Below are positions 8,679-17,743 of a stretch of DNA of 64,000 nt, piece by piece. The translations under genes were made by a program, and so were the position numbers. Position 1 is the first letter of the stretch. Each line of letters begins with the position of its first letter. The notes beneath the pieces are model-generated. The model was not told the origin of the DNA, searched no databases, and saw only the letters and a program-made list of their open reading frames with translations. This DNA is from UBA7328 sp965247965. GTDB lineage: Bacteria > Bacteroidota > Bacteroidia > Chitinophagales > Saprospiraceae. The stretch covers positions 6,200,001 to 6,264,000 of the forward strand of contig OZ252053.1 of the NCBI GenBank assembly GCA_965247965.1, given 5' to 3'.

Positions 8679-11600
8679 ATGAAAAACGATACTGACGGCA
8701 TTTGGGTAGGAGTTAAAGACTTAAATAAAGAAGAGTCATTTGTGCATGATATGCAAAATGAATTCCAGGAAAAGTCTTTGGTCGAACAGCTTGGTAATCA
8801 GGTAGTTGTGGAAGAAGTAGGAGGCAACAGAAGGGATTTCCTGAAGTTGATGGGCTTTGGTTTGGGAGCAGCGACAATGGCCGGATGTGATATTCCTGTT
8901 AAGCGGGCGATTCCCTATGTGATCAAGCCCGATGAGATCGTGCCTGGCATTGCTACTTATTACGCTTCCACCTTTGTAAAAGGCGGCGAATCTTGTCCGA
9001 TCTTGGTAAAAACTCGAGAAGGCCGCCCGATAAAGATTGAAGGCAACAACCTATCTCCGATTACGGAAGGCGGCACTTCCGCAAGAGCTCAAGCGCATGT
9101 GCTTTCCCTTTACGATACCAATCGATTGAAAAATCCACAAATTGCTACGGAAGAGGGGTATGCAAATGTAGAATGGGACGAACTCGATAATGAAATCACT
9201 TCCTTGTTAAGAGGCACATTATCAACGAGAATCGTTACAAATACCATTCTTAGTCCTACAGCCAATAGAGTACTGGATGACTTCGTTTCGGCATATCCCA
9301 ATACCGAAGTGGTTACCTATGATCCCGTTTCGTCAACAGCGATTTTGCATGCAAATGAGCAATGCTTTGGCGATCGGGTGATTCCCGATTATCATTTCGA
9401 TAAGGCAGATGTTATTGTAAGCTTTAACGCCGACTTCCTGGGTACCTGGATTTCTCCGGTGGAATACGCTCGTAAATATGCAAAGAATAGAAAAATAAAG
9501 GACGTTGAGTCCGCTAATATGTCAAAGCATATCCAGGTGGAATCACACATGTCCCTTACGGGTTCGAATGCCGACAATCGGATTTTAATAAAACCATCCG
9601 AGCAAGGAGTTGCGATCGGTTATTTATTCGAATTAATTACGGGCACTTCGGTGAGCGCAGCTTCGCGTCTTAACGCTAAGGCAAAATCAGGCCTTGCAAA
9701 AGTTGCAGATATGCTGAAAGCAGCCAAAGGCCATTCCCTTGTCGTAAGTGGAAGCAATAATGTGCCTGAGCAAGTCTTGGTGAACGGCATTAATAATGCC
9801 TTAGCGAACTATGGCACGACCCTTGATTTCGAACATGCCTCACTGCAAAGACAAGGCAGCGAAAAAGAACTGGCCAAACTCAATAATGATATTAAGACGG
9901 GTAGGGTAGATAGAATCATCTTTTTGGATTGCAATCCATTATACGATTCATCAATTGCTGGTACGCTTAAAGAAGAACTCGCAAAAGTCACAGACAGAAT
10001 AGCATTGTCCTATGCCAGGAATGAAACAACGGCGATGTGTAACTTGATAGCGCCTATCCACCACGGCCTCGAAAGTTGGGGTGACACAGAAGCAAAGCGA
10101 GGAATGCTAAGCCTTATGCAACCTACCATTTCTCCACTTTTTAATACAAGACAAGCAGAGCATAGTTTGCTTTCATGGGCAGGAGCTTCGCCCGATGTTT
10201 TGAATGCAGAACAACCTTATTTAGAATATTTAAAGAAAAACTGGGAGGAAAGTTATTTCGCAACTCAGGATAAGTATCTCGGATTCCAGGCTTTCTGGGA
10301 CAGCGTCTTGCATGATGGCGTATATAATATGTCCGGAAGAAATCTTCAAAATATAGAATTTATGTGCGATTTTGCATTGGCTTGTCGCAATATATCAGTT
10401 CCTTCCGCATCCGAATTGGAAATTCAATTTTTCGAACCTATAACCATTGGCAACGGCGACTTTGCCGACAACCCGTGGCTCCAGGAAATGCCCGATCCCG
10501 TTTCGAGATGTGCTTGGGGAAATTACCTGGCTGTACCGGTAGAATTCGACGGAGTCAAAAAATTTAAGGGCTTCAATAGACTTAAAGATGGCAACTTGGT
10601 CGACCTCACCGTTGGTAATAAAACAATGCGTGTGCCTGTAGTACAGCAATTTGGATTGATGCCGGGGACGGTTGCCCTGGCTCTTGGTTATGGGCGCGAG
10701 GAAGGGGGTTTTGCTACAAAGGGTATAGGTGTGAATATTAATGACGTTCTTGGCGATTCGGATGGCCTTACGCAATACTATTCTTCTTCAGTTTCCGTCT
10801 CCCGCAAGAAAGGTAAGGAGGGCGAACATTTCTCTTGCGTTCAGTATCATCACACTATGGGCGTCACGGCTCCTAATAAAAAGACAGGTGAAATTATTAA
10901 TGCGGATGAAGCCGCACTGGCCCCTGGATGGGGCAACATGGTTACTGGATTTCAAGGAGCGTTGACCGAAAGATCGGTGATCAGGAGAACGCATATCGAT
11001 CATCTCGAAGAAGCCGTGGAAGATCTACATCACGAACGCGAACACTTCGAGCATCTCAATGAAGGAACCATGTACCCGTTTGAAAAGTATACCGAAGAAT
11101 TCTACAGTCAGGGACATCATTGGGGCATGCACGTCGACCTCAATGCCTGCATCGGCTGCGGGGCATGTACGGTTGCCTGCATGGCAGAAAACAATGTGCC
11201 TGTCGTAGGAAAGCATAAAATGGGCAGACACCAGGAAATGGCCTGGTTGAGAATTGATCGCTACTACTACGGCGACGTCAAAAATCCGAATACGGTGTAC
11301 CAACCATTAATGTGTCAGCATTGCGATAATGCGCCTTGCGAAAACGTCTGTCCGGTGAACGCCACAAATCATAGTGCCGAGGGCCTCAATCAAATGGCTT
11401 ATAACCGTTGTGTAGGTACAAGATATTGCGCCAATAACTGTCCTTATAAAGTCAGAAGATTCAACTGGTCGGATTACACGACAGCAGATGTATTCCCTGT
11501 TAACCAGGTTAAGGTAAATGGAGAAGAAGTGCCTTATGGCGCTGATAATTTGACAAGAATGGTATTGAATCCCGATGTGACCGTTCGGTCAAGGGGTGTA

Positions 11601-11879
11601 ATTGAAAAGTGCAGTTTCTGCGTGCAAAGAATACAAGAAGGCAAATTAACAGCCAAGAAGGAAATGCGAAAACTGCATGACGCAGATGTAAAAACGGCTT
11701 GTCAAACTGCCTGTCCTACTGGAGCGATAACATTTGGCGATCAAAACGATAAAAATGGAGAATTGCACAAGAAATTCGATTCGTCGCTTAATTATGAGGT
11801 ATTGGAAGAAATAAATACGAGGCCGTCTGTACAGTACACGATGAAAGTTAGTAATAGGGACGAAACACTGGATACATGA
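8679..11879 (+). CDS. actB: Alternative complex III subunit ActB, molybdopterin-oxidoreductase-like plus iron-sulfur domain
   Basis: Peripheral ACIII subunit of 1066 residues carrying the iron-sulfur wire. A twin-arginine signal (NRRDFLKLMGFGLGAATMAG, residues 50-69) is followed directly by Cys70. Residues about 75-800 are the molybdopterin-oxidoreductase-like domain, which in this family lacks the cofactor. From about residue 824 come four ferredoxin-type cysteine groups: CIGCGACTVACMAEN, CQHCDNAPCENVCP, RYCANNCPYKVRRF, and CSFCVQR with CQTACPTGAITFGD. The B1 and B2 parts are fused, as usual in Bacteroidetes. The 231-bp gap before it holds only a GTTGCCGGTT-type repeat and no gene. Confidence 0.95.
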   Translation: MKNDTDGIWVGVKDLNKEESFVHDMQNEFQEKSLVEQLGNQVVVEEVGGNRRDFLKLMGFGLGAATMAGCDIPVKRAIPYVIKPDEIVPGIATYYASTFVKGGESCPILVKTREGRPIKIEGNNLSPITEGGTSARAQAHVLSLYDTNRLKNPQIATEEGYANVEWDELDNEITSLLRGTLSTRIVTNTILSPTANRVLDDFVSAYPNTEVVTYDPVSSTAILHANEQCFGDRVIPDYHFDKADVIVSFNADFLGTWISPVEYARKYAKNRKIKDVESANMSKHIQVESHMSLTGSNADNRILIKPSEQGVAIGYLFELITGTSVSAASRLNAKAKSGLAKVADMLKAAKGHSLVVSGSNNVPEQVLVNGINNALANYGTTLDFEHASLQRQGSEKELAKLNNDIKTGRVDRIIFLDCNPLYDSSIAGTLKEELAKVTDRIALSYARNETTAMCNLIAPIHHGLESWGDTEAKRGMLSLMQPTISPLFNTRQAEHSLLSWAGASPDVLNAEQPYLEYLKKNWEESYFATQDKYLGFQAFWDSVLHDGVYNMSGRNLQNIEFMCDFALACRNISVPSASELEIQFFEPITIGNGDFADNPWLQEMPDPVSRCAWGNYLAVPVEFDGVKKFKGFNRLKDGNLVDLTVGNKTMRVPVVQQFGLMPGTVALALGYGREEGGFATKGIGVNINDVLGDSDGLTQYYSSSVSVSRKKGKEGEHFSCVQYHHTMGVTAPNKKTGEIINADEAALAPGWGNMVTGFQGALTERSVIRRTHIDHLEEAVEDLHHEREHFEHLNEGTMYPFEKYTEEFYSQGHHWGMHVDLNACIGCGACTVACMAENNVPVVGKHKMGRHQEMAWLRIDRYYYGDVKNPNTVYQPLMCQHCDNAPCENVCPVNATNHSAEGLNQMAYNRCVGTRYCANNCPYKVRRFNWSDYTTADVFPVNQVKVNGEEVPYGADNLTRMVLNPDVTVRSRGVIEKCSFCVQRIQEGKLTAKKEMRKLHDADVKTACQTACPTGAITFGDQNDKNGELHKKFDSSLNYEVLEEINTRPSVQYTMKVSNRDETLDT

Positions 11880-11995
11880 AGAGAAATTTTAAAATTGAAA
11901 TGTTAGAACCTGTAATAAGGGGTTTGAAATTTATATGCGCCAAATTCCTGGGAACGTTGGAATTTGGAAATTAGAATTTGGAATTTGACCTAGTT

Positions 11996-13459
11996 ATGAG
12001 CGCAACAGTAAGCCCGATAAGGCAGCCATTAATAGCAGGAGGTAAGAGCTATCACGACATTACGGTAGACCTCGTACGAGCTCAGGAACATAAGCCGACT
12101 ACGACTTGGCTTATTGCTTTCATAGTGGCATTAACGGTTTTGCTGTTTGGTATCTTTTGTATTTGCTGGACGATATGGTTTGGCATTGGAAGCTGGAACC
12201 TCAATCGTACGATTGGATGGGGATGGGATATAACGAATTTTGTTTGGTGGATCGGAATTGGTCATGCCGGTACTTTAATATCGGCCATCCTTTTGCTATT
12301 CCGTCAAAAATGGCGAACAGGAGTAAATAGGTCTGCAGAGGCAATGACGATTTTTGCTGTAATGTGTGCAGGTCTTTTCCCAATGATCCATATGGGAAGG
12401 CTTTGGATGGTGCCGTTTATGTTTCCCTATCCCAATACGCGAGGGCCGGTTTGGCCAAATTTCAATTCTCCGTTGATGTGGGATGTGTTTGCGATCAGTA
12501 CTTATTTTACCGTTTCGGTGCTGTTTTGGTATTTGGGACTTGTTCCTGATTTTGCAACCGTGCGTGACCGGGCAAAAGGAATAAAAAGAAGATTTTATAA
12601 TTTTTTATCCTTTGGTTGGACCGGATCGGCAAAACATTGGCAGAGATGGGAATCTTTGTCTCTTGTGCTCGCGGGAATTGCTACACCGCTCGTTTTGTCC
12701 GTACATACGATTGTGAGTTTTGATTTTGCTACTTCAGTCATTCCCGGATGGCATACTACAATTTTTCCGCCATACTTTGTTGCGGGAGCGATATTTTCCG
12801 GATTTGCTATGGTGTTGACTTTAGTGCTTATCGCAAGGAAAGTATTGAGCCTTGAAGAGTACATCACAGTCGAGCATATAGAATCGATGAATAAGATCAT
12901 TGTAGCGACCGGTATGATCGTAGGTGTGGCTTATCTTACCGAGCTATTTATGTCCTGGTATTCCGGTTTCATTTACGAACAGTTCGCTTTTTTTAATCGA
13001 GCGCTTGGGCCGTACTTCTGGGCGTACTTTGGGATGATGTTTTGCAATGTGGTTTCACCGCTTGTATTCTTTAATAAAAAACTGAGAAGGAACATCCCGT
13101 TTACATTTTTCATGTCTATTGTGATCAATATAGGAATGTGGTTCGAAAGATTTGTGATAATCCCGACCACATTGGCAAGAGACTATTTACCGTCAAGTTG
13201 GAGTTTTTACGTTCCGACCTGGGTTGAGGTAGGCATTTTTCTCGGCACACTTGGACTATTTTTTACGATGTTCCTGCTATTTACACGAATAGCCCCGGTA
13301 GTGGCGATTGCTGAAATCAAGAACATTTCGAAATCAGCTGGTGATCAGTATTTGAAAGTGAATAAAAAACAGCACGAACAGATTCAAAAGAAATTTTCAA
13401 AAGCTGTAGAACAGGACGAGCCGTATGTTGTACACGCTGAAATGGAAGAGAGTCATTAA
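11996..13459 (+). CDS. actC: Alternative complex III subunit ActC, NrfD-like quinol-binding membrane protein
   Basis: Polytopic membrane subunit of the NrfD/PsrC type that forms a quinol site in ACIII. About ten hydrophobic segments are visible, starting at TTTWLIAFIVALTVLLFGIF. The region GIGHAGTLISAILLLFRQKW is typical of ActC. I use the ATG at 11996 (MSATVSPIRQPLIAGG) over a TTG at 11978, because the latter falls in an intergenic GAATTTGG repeat. The stop overlaps the actD start (TAATG), so translation is probably coupled. Confidence 0.95.
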   Translation: MSATVSPIRQPLIAGGKSYHDITVDLVRAQEHKPTTTWLIAFIVALTVLLFGIFCICWTIWFGIGSWNLNRTIGWGWDITNFVWWIGIGHAGTLISAILLLFRQKWRTGVNRSAEAMTIFAVMCAGLFPMIHMGRLWMVPFMFPYPNTRGPVWPNFNSPLMWDVFAISTYFTVSVLFWYLGLVPDFATVRDRAKGIKRRFYNFLSFGWTGSAKHWQRWESLSLVLAGIATPLVLSVHTIVSFDFATSVIPGWHTTIFPPYFVAGAIFSGFAMVLTLVLIARKVLSLEEYITVEHIESMNKIIVATGMIVGVAYLTELFMSWYSGFIYEQFAFFNRALGPYFWAYFGMMFCNVVSPLVFFNKKLRRNIPFTFFMSIVINIGMWFERFVIIPTTLARDYLPSSWSFYVPTWVEVGIFLGTLGLFFTMFLLFTRIAPVVAIAEIKNISKSAGDQYLKVNKKQHEQIQKKFSKAVEQDEPYVVHAEMEESH

Positions 13460-13974
13460 TGAAAAACAAAGACATAATATTTGGTTTATACGACGACGAA
13501 ACAGAATTGCTCGAAGCTGTAAAAAGCGCCAATTCGGAGCACCTGCATATTTATGATGTGTTTACTCCGTTTCAGGTGCATGGATTGGATCCGTTGTTAG
13601 GGTTAGCGGAATCCAGATTGCATATAATGGGATTCGTTTATGGGGCGATTGGCCTGCTAACTGCCTTTTTGGGTATGACGTGGATTTTTACATCGGATTG
13701 GCCGGTGATATTTGGAGGTAAACCGTATTGGTCAGTACCGGCTTTTATTCCAATTACTTTTGAATTAACTGTTCTTTTTGCTTCTGTGGGAATGACGGTT
13801 ACTTTTTTTGTGATAAACGGACAAGGTCCCGGTGTAACTAATCCAACGCTACACGATAGAATTACAGATGATAAATTTTGCATAGCCTTTGACCGGCATG
13901 ATGTGAGCGATGCGAAAGCAAAAAAATTCTTTAAAGAGACAGGCGCTTCATTGGTGGATACAAAGAAGTTATAA
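13459..13974 (+). CDS. actD: Alternative complex III subunit ActD (DUF3341)
   Basis: A 171-residue DUF3341 protein that anchors ActE-side subunits in ACIII. The family pattern is visible: IFGLYDDETELLEAVKSA, YDVFTPFQVHGLDPLLG, two transmembrane helices (about 56-76 and 95-118), and a C-terminal cytoplasmic or periplasmic part with DRITDDKFCIAF and FFKETGA. It overlaps actC by one base. Confidence 0.95.
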   Translation: MKNKDIIFGLYDDETELLEAVKSANSEHLHIYDVFTPFQVHGLDPLLGLAESRLHIMGFVYGAIGLLTAFLGMTWIFTSDWPVIFGGKPYWSVPAFIPITFELTVLFASVGMTVTFFVINGQGPGVTNPTLHDRITDDKFCIAFDRHDVSDAKAKKFFKETGASLVDTKKL

Positions 13975-14036
13975 CTGCGAAGTGGTTTGAACAATGTGTT
14001 TGATAATCAACGAGATGAAAACTTAAAACACTCTAA

Positions 14037-14864
14037 ATGTCCTTACTAAAAAAAATATACCTCCCTCTGGCCCTGGCAGCGATTATCTATCTATCGTCGT
14101 GCCAGCAGCCTGGAGGAAATGTCACGGGCAGCGAATATATGCCCGATATGTCTCATAGCATAGCGTACGAGGCCAATTACTACACTTATTACTTTCTCAA
14201 CACCTGGGGAAGCAAGGACGAATATTACCAGTATGCCAAACCGAAACTACCGGTCAAAGGAACGATAGCAAGGGGGTATGTAGGTAATAAAAATCCCCAC
14301 TACACCACTTCCGGATTTGGGCACAATCCAAATGGGAGTGTTCCATATTACTACGGCGATACAGAGGAAGAAAGAACCAGGGCGATCGGGGAAATTATAA
14401 GCAATCCATATCCGATCACCGAAGACGGCCTACAGCGTGGAGAAACTCTGTACGATGTCTATTGCGGTATTTGTCATGGCGAAAATGGCGATGGGTTGGG
14501 ATATTTGGTGCGAGATGCCAATCCTGCTACAGGAGATGCAGGCGGTAAATTTCCCGTACAGCCTGCCAATATGCTATTGGATGAATTCATGGCCGCCTCG
14601 AATGGCAGATTTTACCATTCCATAATGTATGGGAAAAATATGATGGGCAGCTATGCGGACAAACTATCTTATGAGGAAAGATGGCAGGTCATCCATTACA
14701 TAAGATCGCTGCAAGCGAAGAGTAAAGATTTAGTCTACAACCATTTGGAAAATACTTTGAACAATATAGATGTTCCAGGAGGAGAAGCGGCAAAAGAAGA
14801 AGCGCTGCAAGAGGCTTCACAGGACCATGAAAACCAAAACGACACTGAGCAATCGGATCATTAA
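14037..14864 (+). CDS. actE: Alternative complex III subunit ActE, mono-heme cytochrome c lipoprotein
   Basis: Mono-heme c-type subunit of ACIII that probably passes electrons toward the oxidase. The lipoprotein signal MSLLKKIYLPLALAAIIYLS ends at the lipobox Cys22 (LSSC). The heme motif CGICHGENGDGLG lies near residues 142-147 and a likely axial Met is in YGKNMMGSYADKL (about 200). The C-terminus is an acidic, Gln-rich tail. The distance to actF is short, with a small GGCCTATGGCC palindrome in between. Confidence 0.94.
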   Translation: MSLLKKIYLPLALAAIIYLSSCQQPGGNVTGSEYMPDMSHSIAYEANYYTYYFLNTWGSKDEYYQYAKPKLPVKGTIARGYVGNKNPHYTTSGFGHNPNGSVPYYYGDTEEERTRAIGEIISNPYPITEDGLQRGETLYDVYCGICHGENGDGLGYLVRDANPATGDAGGKFPVQPANMLLDEFMAASNGRFYHSIMYGKNMMGSYADKLSYEERWQVIHYIRSLQAKSKDLVYNHLENTLNNIDVPGGEAAKEEALQEASQDHENQNDTEQSDH

Positions 14865-14916
14865 TAATTCCAGCCAAAGGCTGGTCGGCCTATGGCCGAA
14901 ATAATTGGATACTTCA

Positions 14917-16221
14917 ATGACGACATACCAGATAACGAGCAGGCAAAGAATATTACTCCTCTCCGGCATTGCTGTGGGAATAGTTTGTTTGGGATTGGTA
15001 TGGATGAATGATGATCATTTTCACACGAGATTCTGGACGAATTTCTTACACAACTCGGTATTCTTTACCGGTGTAGCTTTTATGGCGGTCTGGTTTTACG
15101 CAATCTGTGTAACGGCCTGGGCCGGGTGGTCGACCTTATTCAAAAGGGTCTGGGAAGCATTCGGAATGTTTCTCATTGTCGGGATAGTGTTGATGCTCAT
15201 CGTCTTTTTGGGAGCTAAGTTTGAATGGCATCATTTATATCATTGGGCGGATGGGGCGTCTGTTGCAGAAGATAAAATTCTAAAAGGTAAGTCTGCTTTT
15301 TTAAATCTTAACTGGTATTTTATTAGCGCTGTTGTTGTTACCGCCATTTGGTTTTTCTTCTTTTGGAAAATGAGAGGCTTGTCGTTAGCGGAAGATCGAG
15401 GTGGTGATCAATCGTTTAAGTTTCATCATCGCCTGAGGGTGTGGGCGGCGGCATTTTTGCCCCTTGGCGCACTCACGCTTTGCGCAGTTATATGGTTATG
15501 GGTGATGTCCATTGATGCGCACTGGTACAGCACCTTATTTTCATGGTATTGCGGTGCGAGTCTGTTTGTGGCTATGATAGGGATGACTATACTCGTACTG
15601 ATTTATATGAAAGGAAAAGGTTACTACGGCAATGTGAGTTACGAACACATTCATGATCTTGGTAAATTTTTGTTTGGATTCAGCATCTTTTGGGCTTATT
15701 TGTGGTTTTCCCAGTACATGCTGATCTGGTATGCGAATATCGGCGAGGAAACGGTGTATTTCCAGGAAAGACATCGCAACTATCCTGTGGTGTTTTATAC
15801 CAACCTGGTAATCAATTTTGTTTTGCCTTTCCTTATTTTGATGAGAAATGATACCAAGAGAAAATTTGGTTCGGCGGGATTTGTTGCTTTGATTGTAGTA
15901 TTCGGGCATTGGCTGGATTACTTCCTTATGATCAAGCCGGGAGCTCTACACACTGCACATGCTTTGATGGGAGGACCTTCCTCAGAATCCAGTCATTCGG
16001 ATTCGGGCATAGGCCGTGAAGTAACCGAAGCTGCAGGTCACGGAGGAGAGCACGTCTCTGAGTTTGTCTCAGGGTTTACCATTCCTGGTTTCCTGGAAAT
16101 CGGTGCTTTTATTGGATTCCTTTCTTTGTTTCTTTTGGTTACCTACGTCGTACTGTCGAGATCGCGTCTGTCACCGACTAATGATCCGTATATTGCAGAA
16201 AGCCTCAACCATCATGCATAA
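14917..16221 (+). CDS. actF: Alternative complex III subunit ActF, membrane quinol-binding subunit
   Basis: Second large membrane subunit of ACIII, an NrfD-superfamily relative of ActC with about ten helices. The ATG at 14917 (MTTYQITSRQRILLLSG) is preferred to a TTG at 14905. Recognisable parts are FWTNFLHNSVFFTGVAFMAV, SIDAHWYSTLFSWYCGASLF, and FWAYLWFSQYMLIWYANI. A His/Ser-rich loop (about 345-375) precedes the last helix. Only 13 bp separate it from coxB, which fits the known ACIII-oxidase supercomplex arrangement. Confidence 0.94.
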   Translation: MTTYQITSRQRILLLSGIAVGIVCLGLVWMNDDHFHTRFWTNFLHNSVFFTGVAFMAVWFYAICVTAWAGWSTLFKRVWEAFGMFLIVGIVLMLIVFLGAKFEWHHLYHWADGASVAEDKILKGKSAFLNLNWYFISAVVVTAIWFFFFWKMRGLSLAEDRGGDQSFKFHHRLRVWAAAFLPLGALTLCAVIWLWVMSIDAHWYSTLFSWYCGASLFVAMIGMTILVLIYMKGKGYYGNVSYEHIHDLGKFLFGFSIFWAYLWFSQYMLIWYANIGEETVYFQERHRNYPVVFYTNLVINFVLPFLILMRNDTKRKFGSAGFVALIVVFGHWLDYFLMIKPGALHTAHALMGGPSSESSHSDSGIGREVTEAAGHGGEHVSEFVSGFTIPGFLEIGAFIGFLSLFLLVTYVVLSRSRLSPTNDPYIAESLNHHA

Positions 16222-16234
16222 TAAAGTATAGAAA

Positions 16235-17734
16235 ATGCTCGCATTGATCATAACTGGAATAATTGTCTTAATCACGGTCATTACCGTTCAGATTGGAAAG
16301 GTAAGCGAGCTTGGCGCACAGCTACGGGGCGTGGCCGAGGTGGAACGGCAGAGCAATGAAAGGACTGCGGTTTGGATGGTCATATTTATGGTTGTTTTTC
16401 TTGTTTTCTGTATTGTGAGTGCTTGGTATTATAAGAATTACATGTTGGGCTATGGCCCGCATAACGCCGCTTCGGCTCATGGGGGAAAACTAGATCACAT
16501 GTTTAATGTGACCTTATTCTTCACAGGGATTGTTTTTGTTGTTACTCAAATATTTTTGTTTTGGTATCCTTATAAATATAGGGATCGCAAAGGAGTGGTC
16601 GCGAAATTCTTTACTCACGACAATCGACTGGAAGCCATTTGGACCTTCCTGCCTTCCATCGTCATGGTTTATCTCGTAGTGGAGGGCCTGATCGTATGGC
16701 TCGAAGTCATGCCCGACGTTGATGAAAATGAGGACTATATCGAGATCGAGGCAACAGGTTCTCAATTTCTTTGGGAAATACGCTATCCCGGACCGGATGA
16801 TAAATTAGGTACTAAAGATTTCAAACTCATCGATCCAGCCACCAATCCGCTCGGACAGGATTGGACGGATGAAAAAAATATTGACGACTTCCACGCAATC
16901 GATATTGTGCTTCCGGTTGACAGGAAGGTGCGCGTGCGTATTACTGCTAAAGACGTCTTACACAACTTTTATCTACCGCACTTCAGAGTAAAAATGGATG
17001 CCATTCCCGGACTGCCGACTTACTTTATATTCACTCCGACAAGGACTACCGAAGACTATCGTCAGGGCTTAAAAGAATATGCGGAATACCACGTTCCATT
17101 TTTTGAAGATGAACCGGATGGCCCGCAGAAATGGGAAATGTTTGATTATGAATTGGCTTGCGCCGAATTATGCGGCAAGGGACATTATAGCATGCGCCGT
17201 GTAGTAAAGATCGTATCTGAGGAAGAGTACAAGGATTGGCTGGATCAACAGAACTCGTTTTACTTAACAAATATCAGGAATACCGATAACGATCCATTCA
17301 AAGGCCGATTGTTGCCCATCGAAGCGAAGCGGAGAGCAACCGAATTGCTATCGGAGGTACAATCTGCATTAAAAGCGGAGGACTACGAAAATACGATTCG
17401 CCTGACAAATGTTTTCTTTGAAACAGGGTCTGCGCTTTTGAAGGACGATTCTAAATACGAATTAGATAATATTGTTGAAATTCTGGGAATGTTTGCCAAT
17501 ATGAACATTCAAATATCCGGGCATACAGACAACACAGGTGACGCGCTCACCAATCAAATATTGTCAGAAGAAAGGGCGAACAACGTTGTCAAATACTTAG
17601 CGGATAATGGGATTTCATCAGCCCGGCTGACGGGAATTGGAGTGGGCCCCAATCGACCGGCCGATACGAACGATACTGCCGAAGGCAAACAGAACAATAG
17701 ACGGATTGAAATGAGAATACTTTCGAACTCATAA
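16235..17734 (+). CDS. coxB: Cytochrome c oxidase subunit II fused to an OmpA-like peptidoglycan-binding domain
   Basis: CuA-bearing subunit of the aa3 oxidase. Hydrophobic segments lie at about 1-21, 46-66, 90-112 and 134-156; the last two are the usual pair. The CuA ligands are all visible: His243 in DVLHNFYLPHFRVKMD, then Cys309, Glu311, Cys313, His317 and Met320 in CAELCGKGHYSM. After a helical linker (about 335-385), residues 388-497 form an OmpA_C domain (NVFFETGSALLKDDS, ISGHTDNTGDALTNQ, LSEERANNVVKYL, NNRRIEMRI). Asp432 and Arg447 are 15 apart, matching the diaminopimelate-binding Asp/Arg pair of OmpA. The frame is continuous, with no sign of an assembly join. Confidence 0.94.
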   Translation: MLALIITGIIVLITVITVQIGKVSELGAQLRGVAEVERQSNERTAVWMVIFMVVFLVFCIVSAWYYKNYMLGYGPHNAASAHGGKLDHMFNVTLFFTGIVFVVTQIFLFWYPYKYRDRKGVVAKFFTHDNRLEAIWTFLPSIVMVYLVVEGLIVWLEVMPDVDENEDYIEIEATGSQFLWEIRYPGPDDKLGTKDFKLIDPATNPLGQDWTDEKNIDDFHAIDIVLPVDRKVRVRITAKDVLHNFYLPHFRVKMDAIPGLPTYFIFTPTRTTEDYRQGLKEYAEYHVPFFEDEPDGPQKWEMFDYELACAELCGKGHYSMRRVVKIVSEEEYKDWLDQQNSFYLTNIRNTDNDPFKGRLLPIEAKRRATELLSEVQSALKAEDYENTIRLTNVFFETGSALLKDDSKYELDNIVEILGMFANMNIQISGHTDNTGDALTNQILSEERANNVVKYLADNGISSARLTGIGVGPNRPADTNDTAEGKQNNRRIEMRILSNS

Positions 17735-17743
17735 TAATCAACG

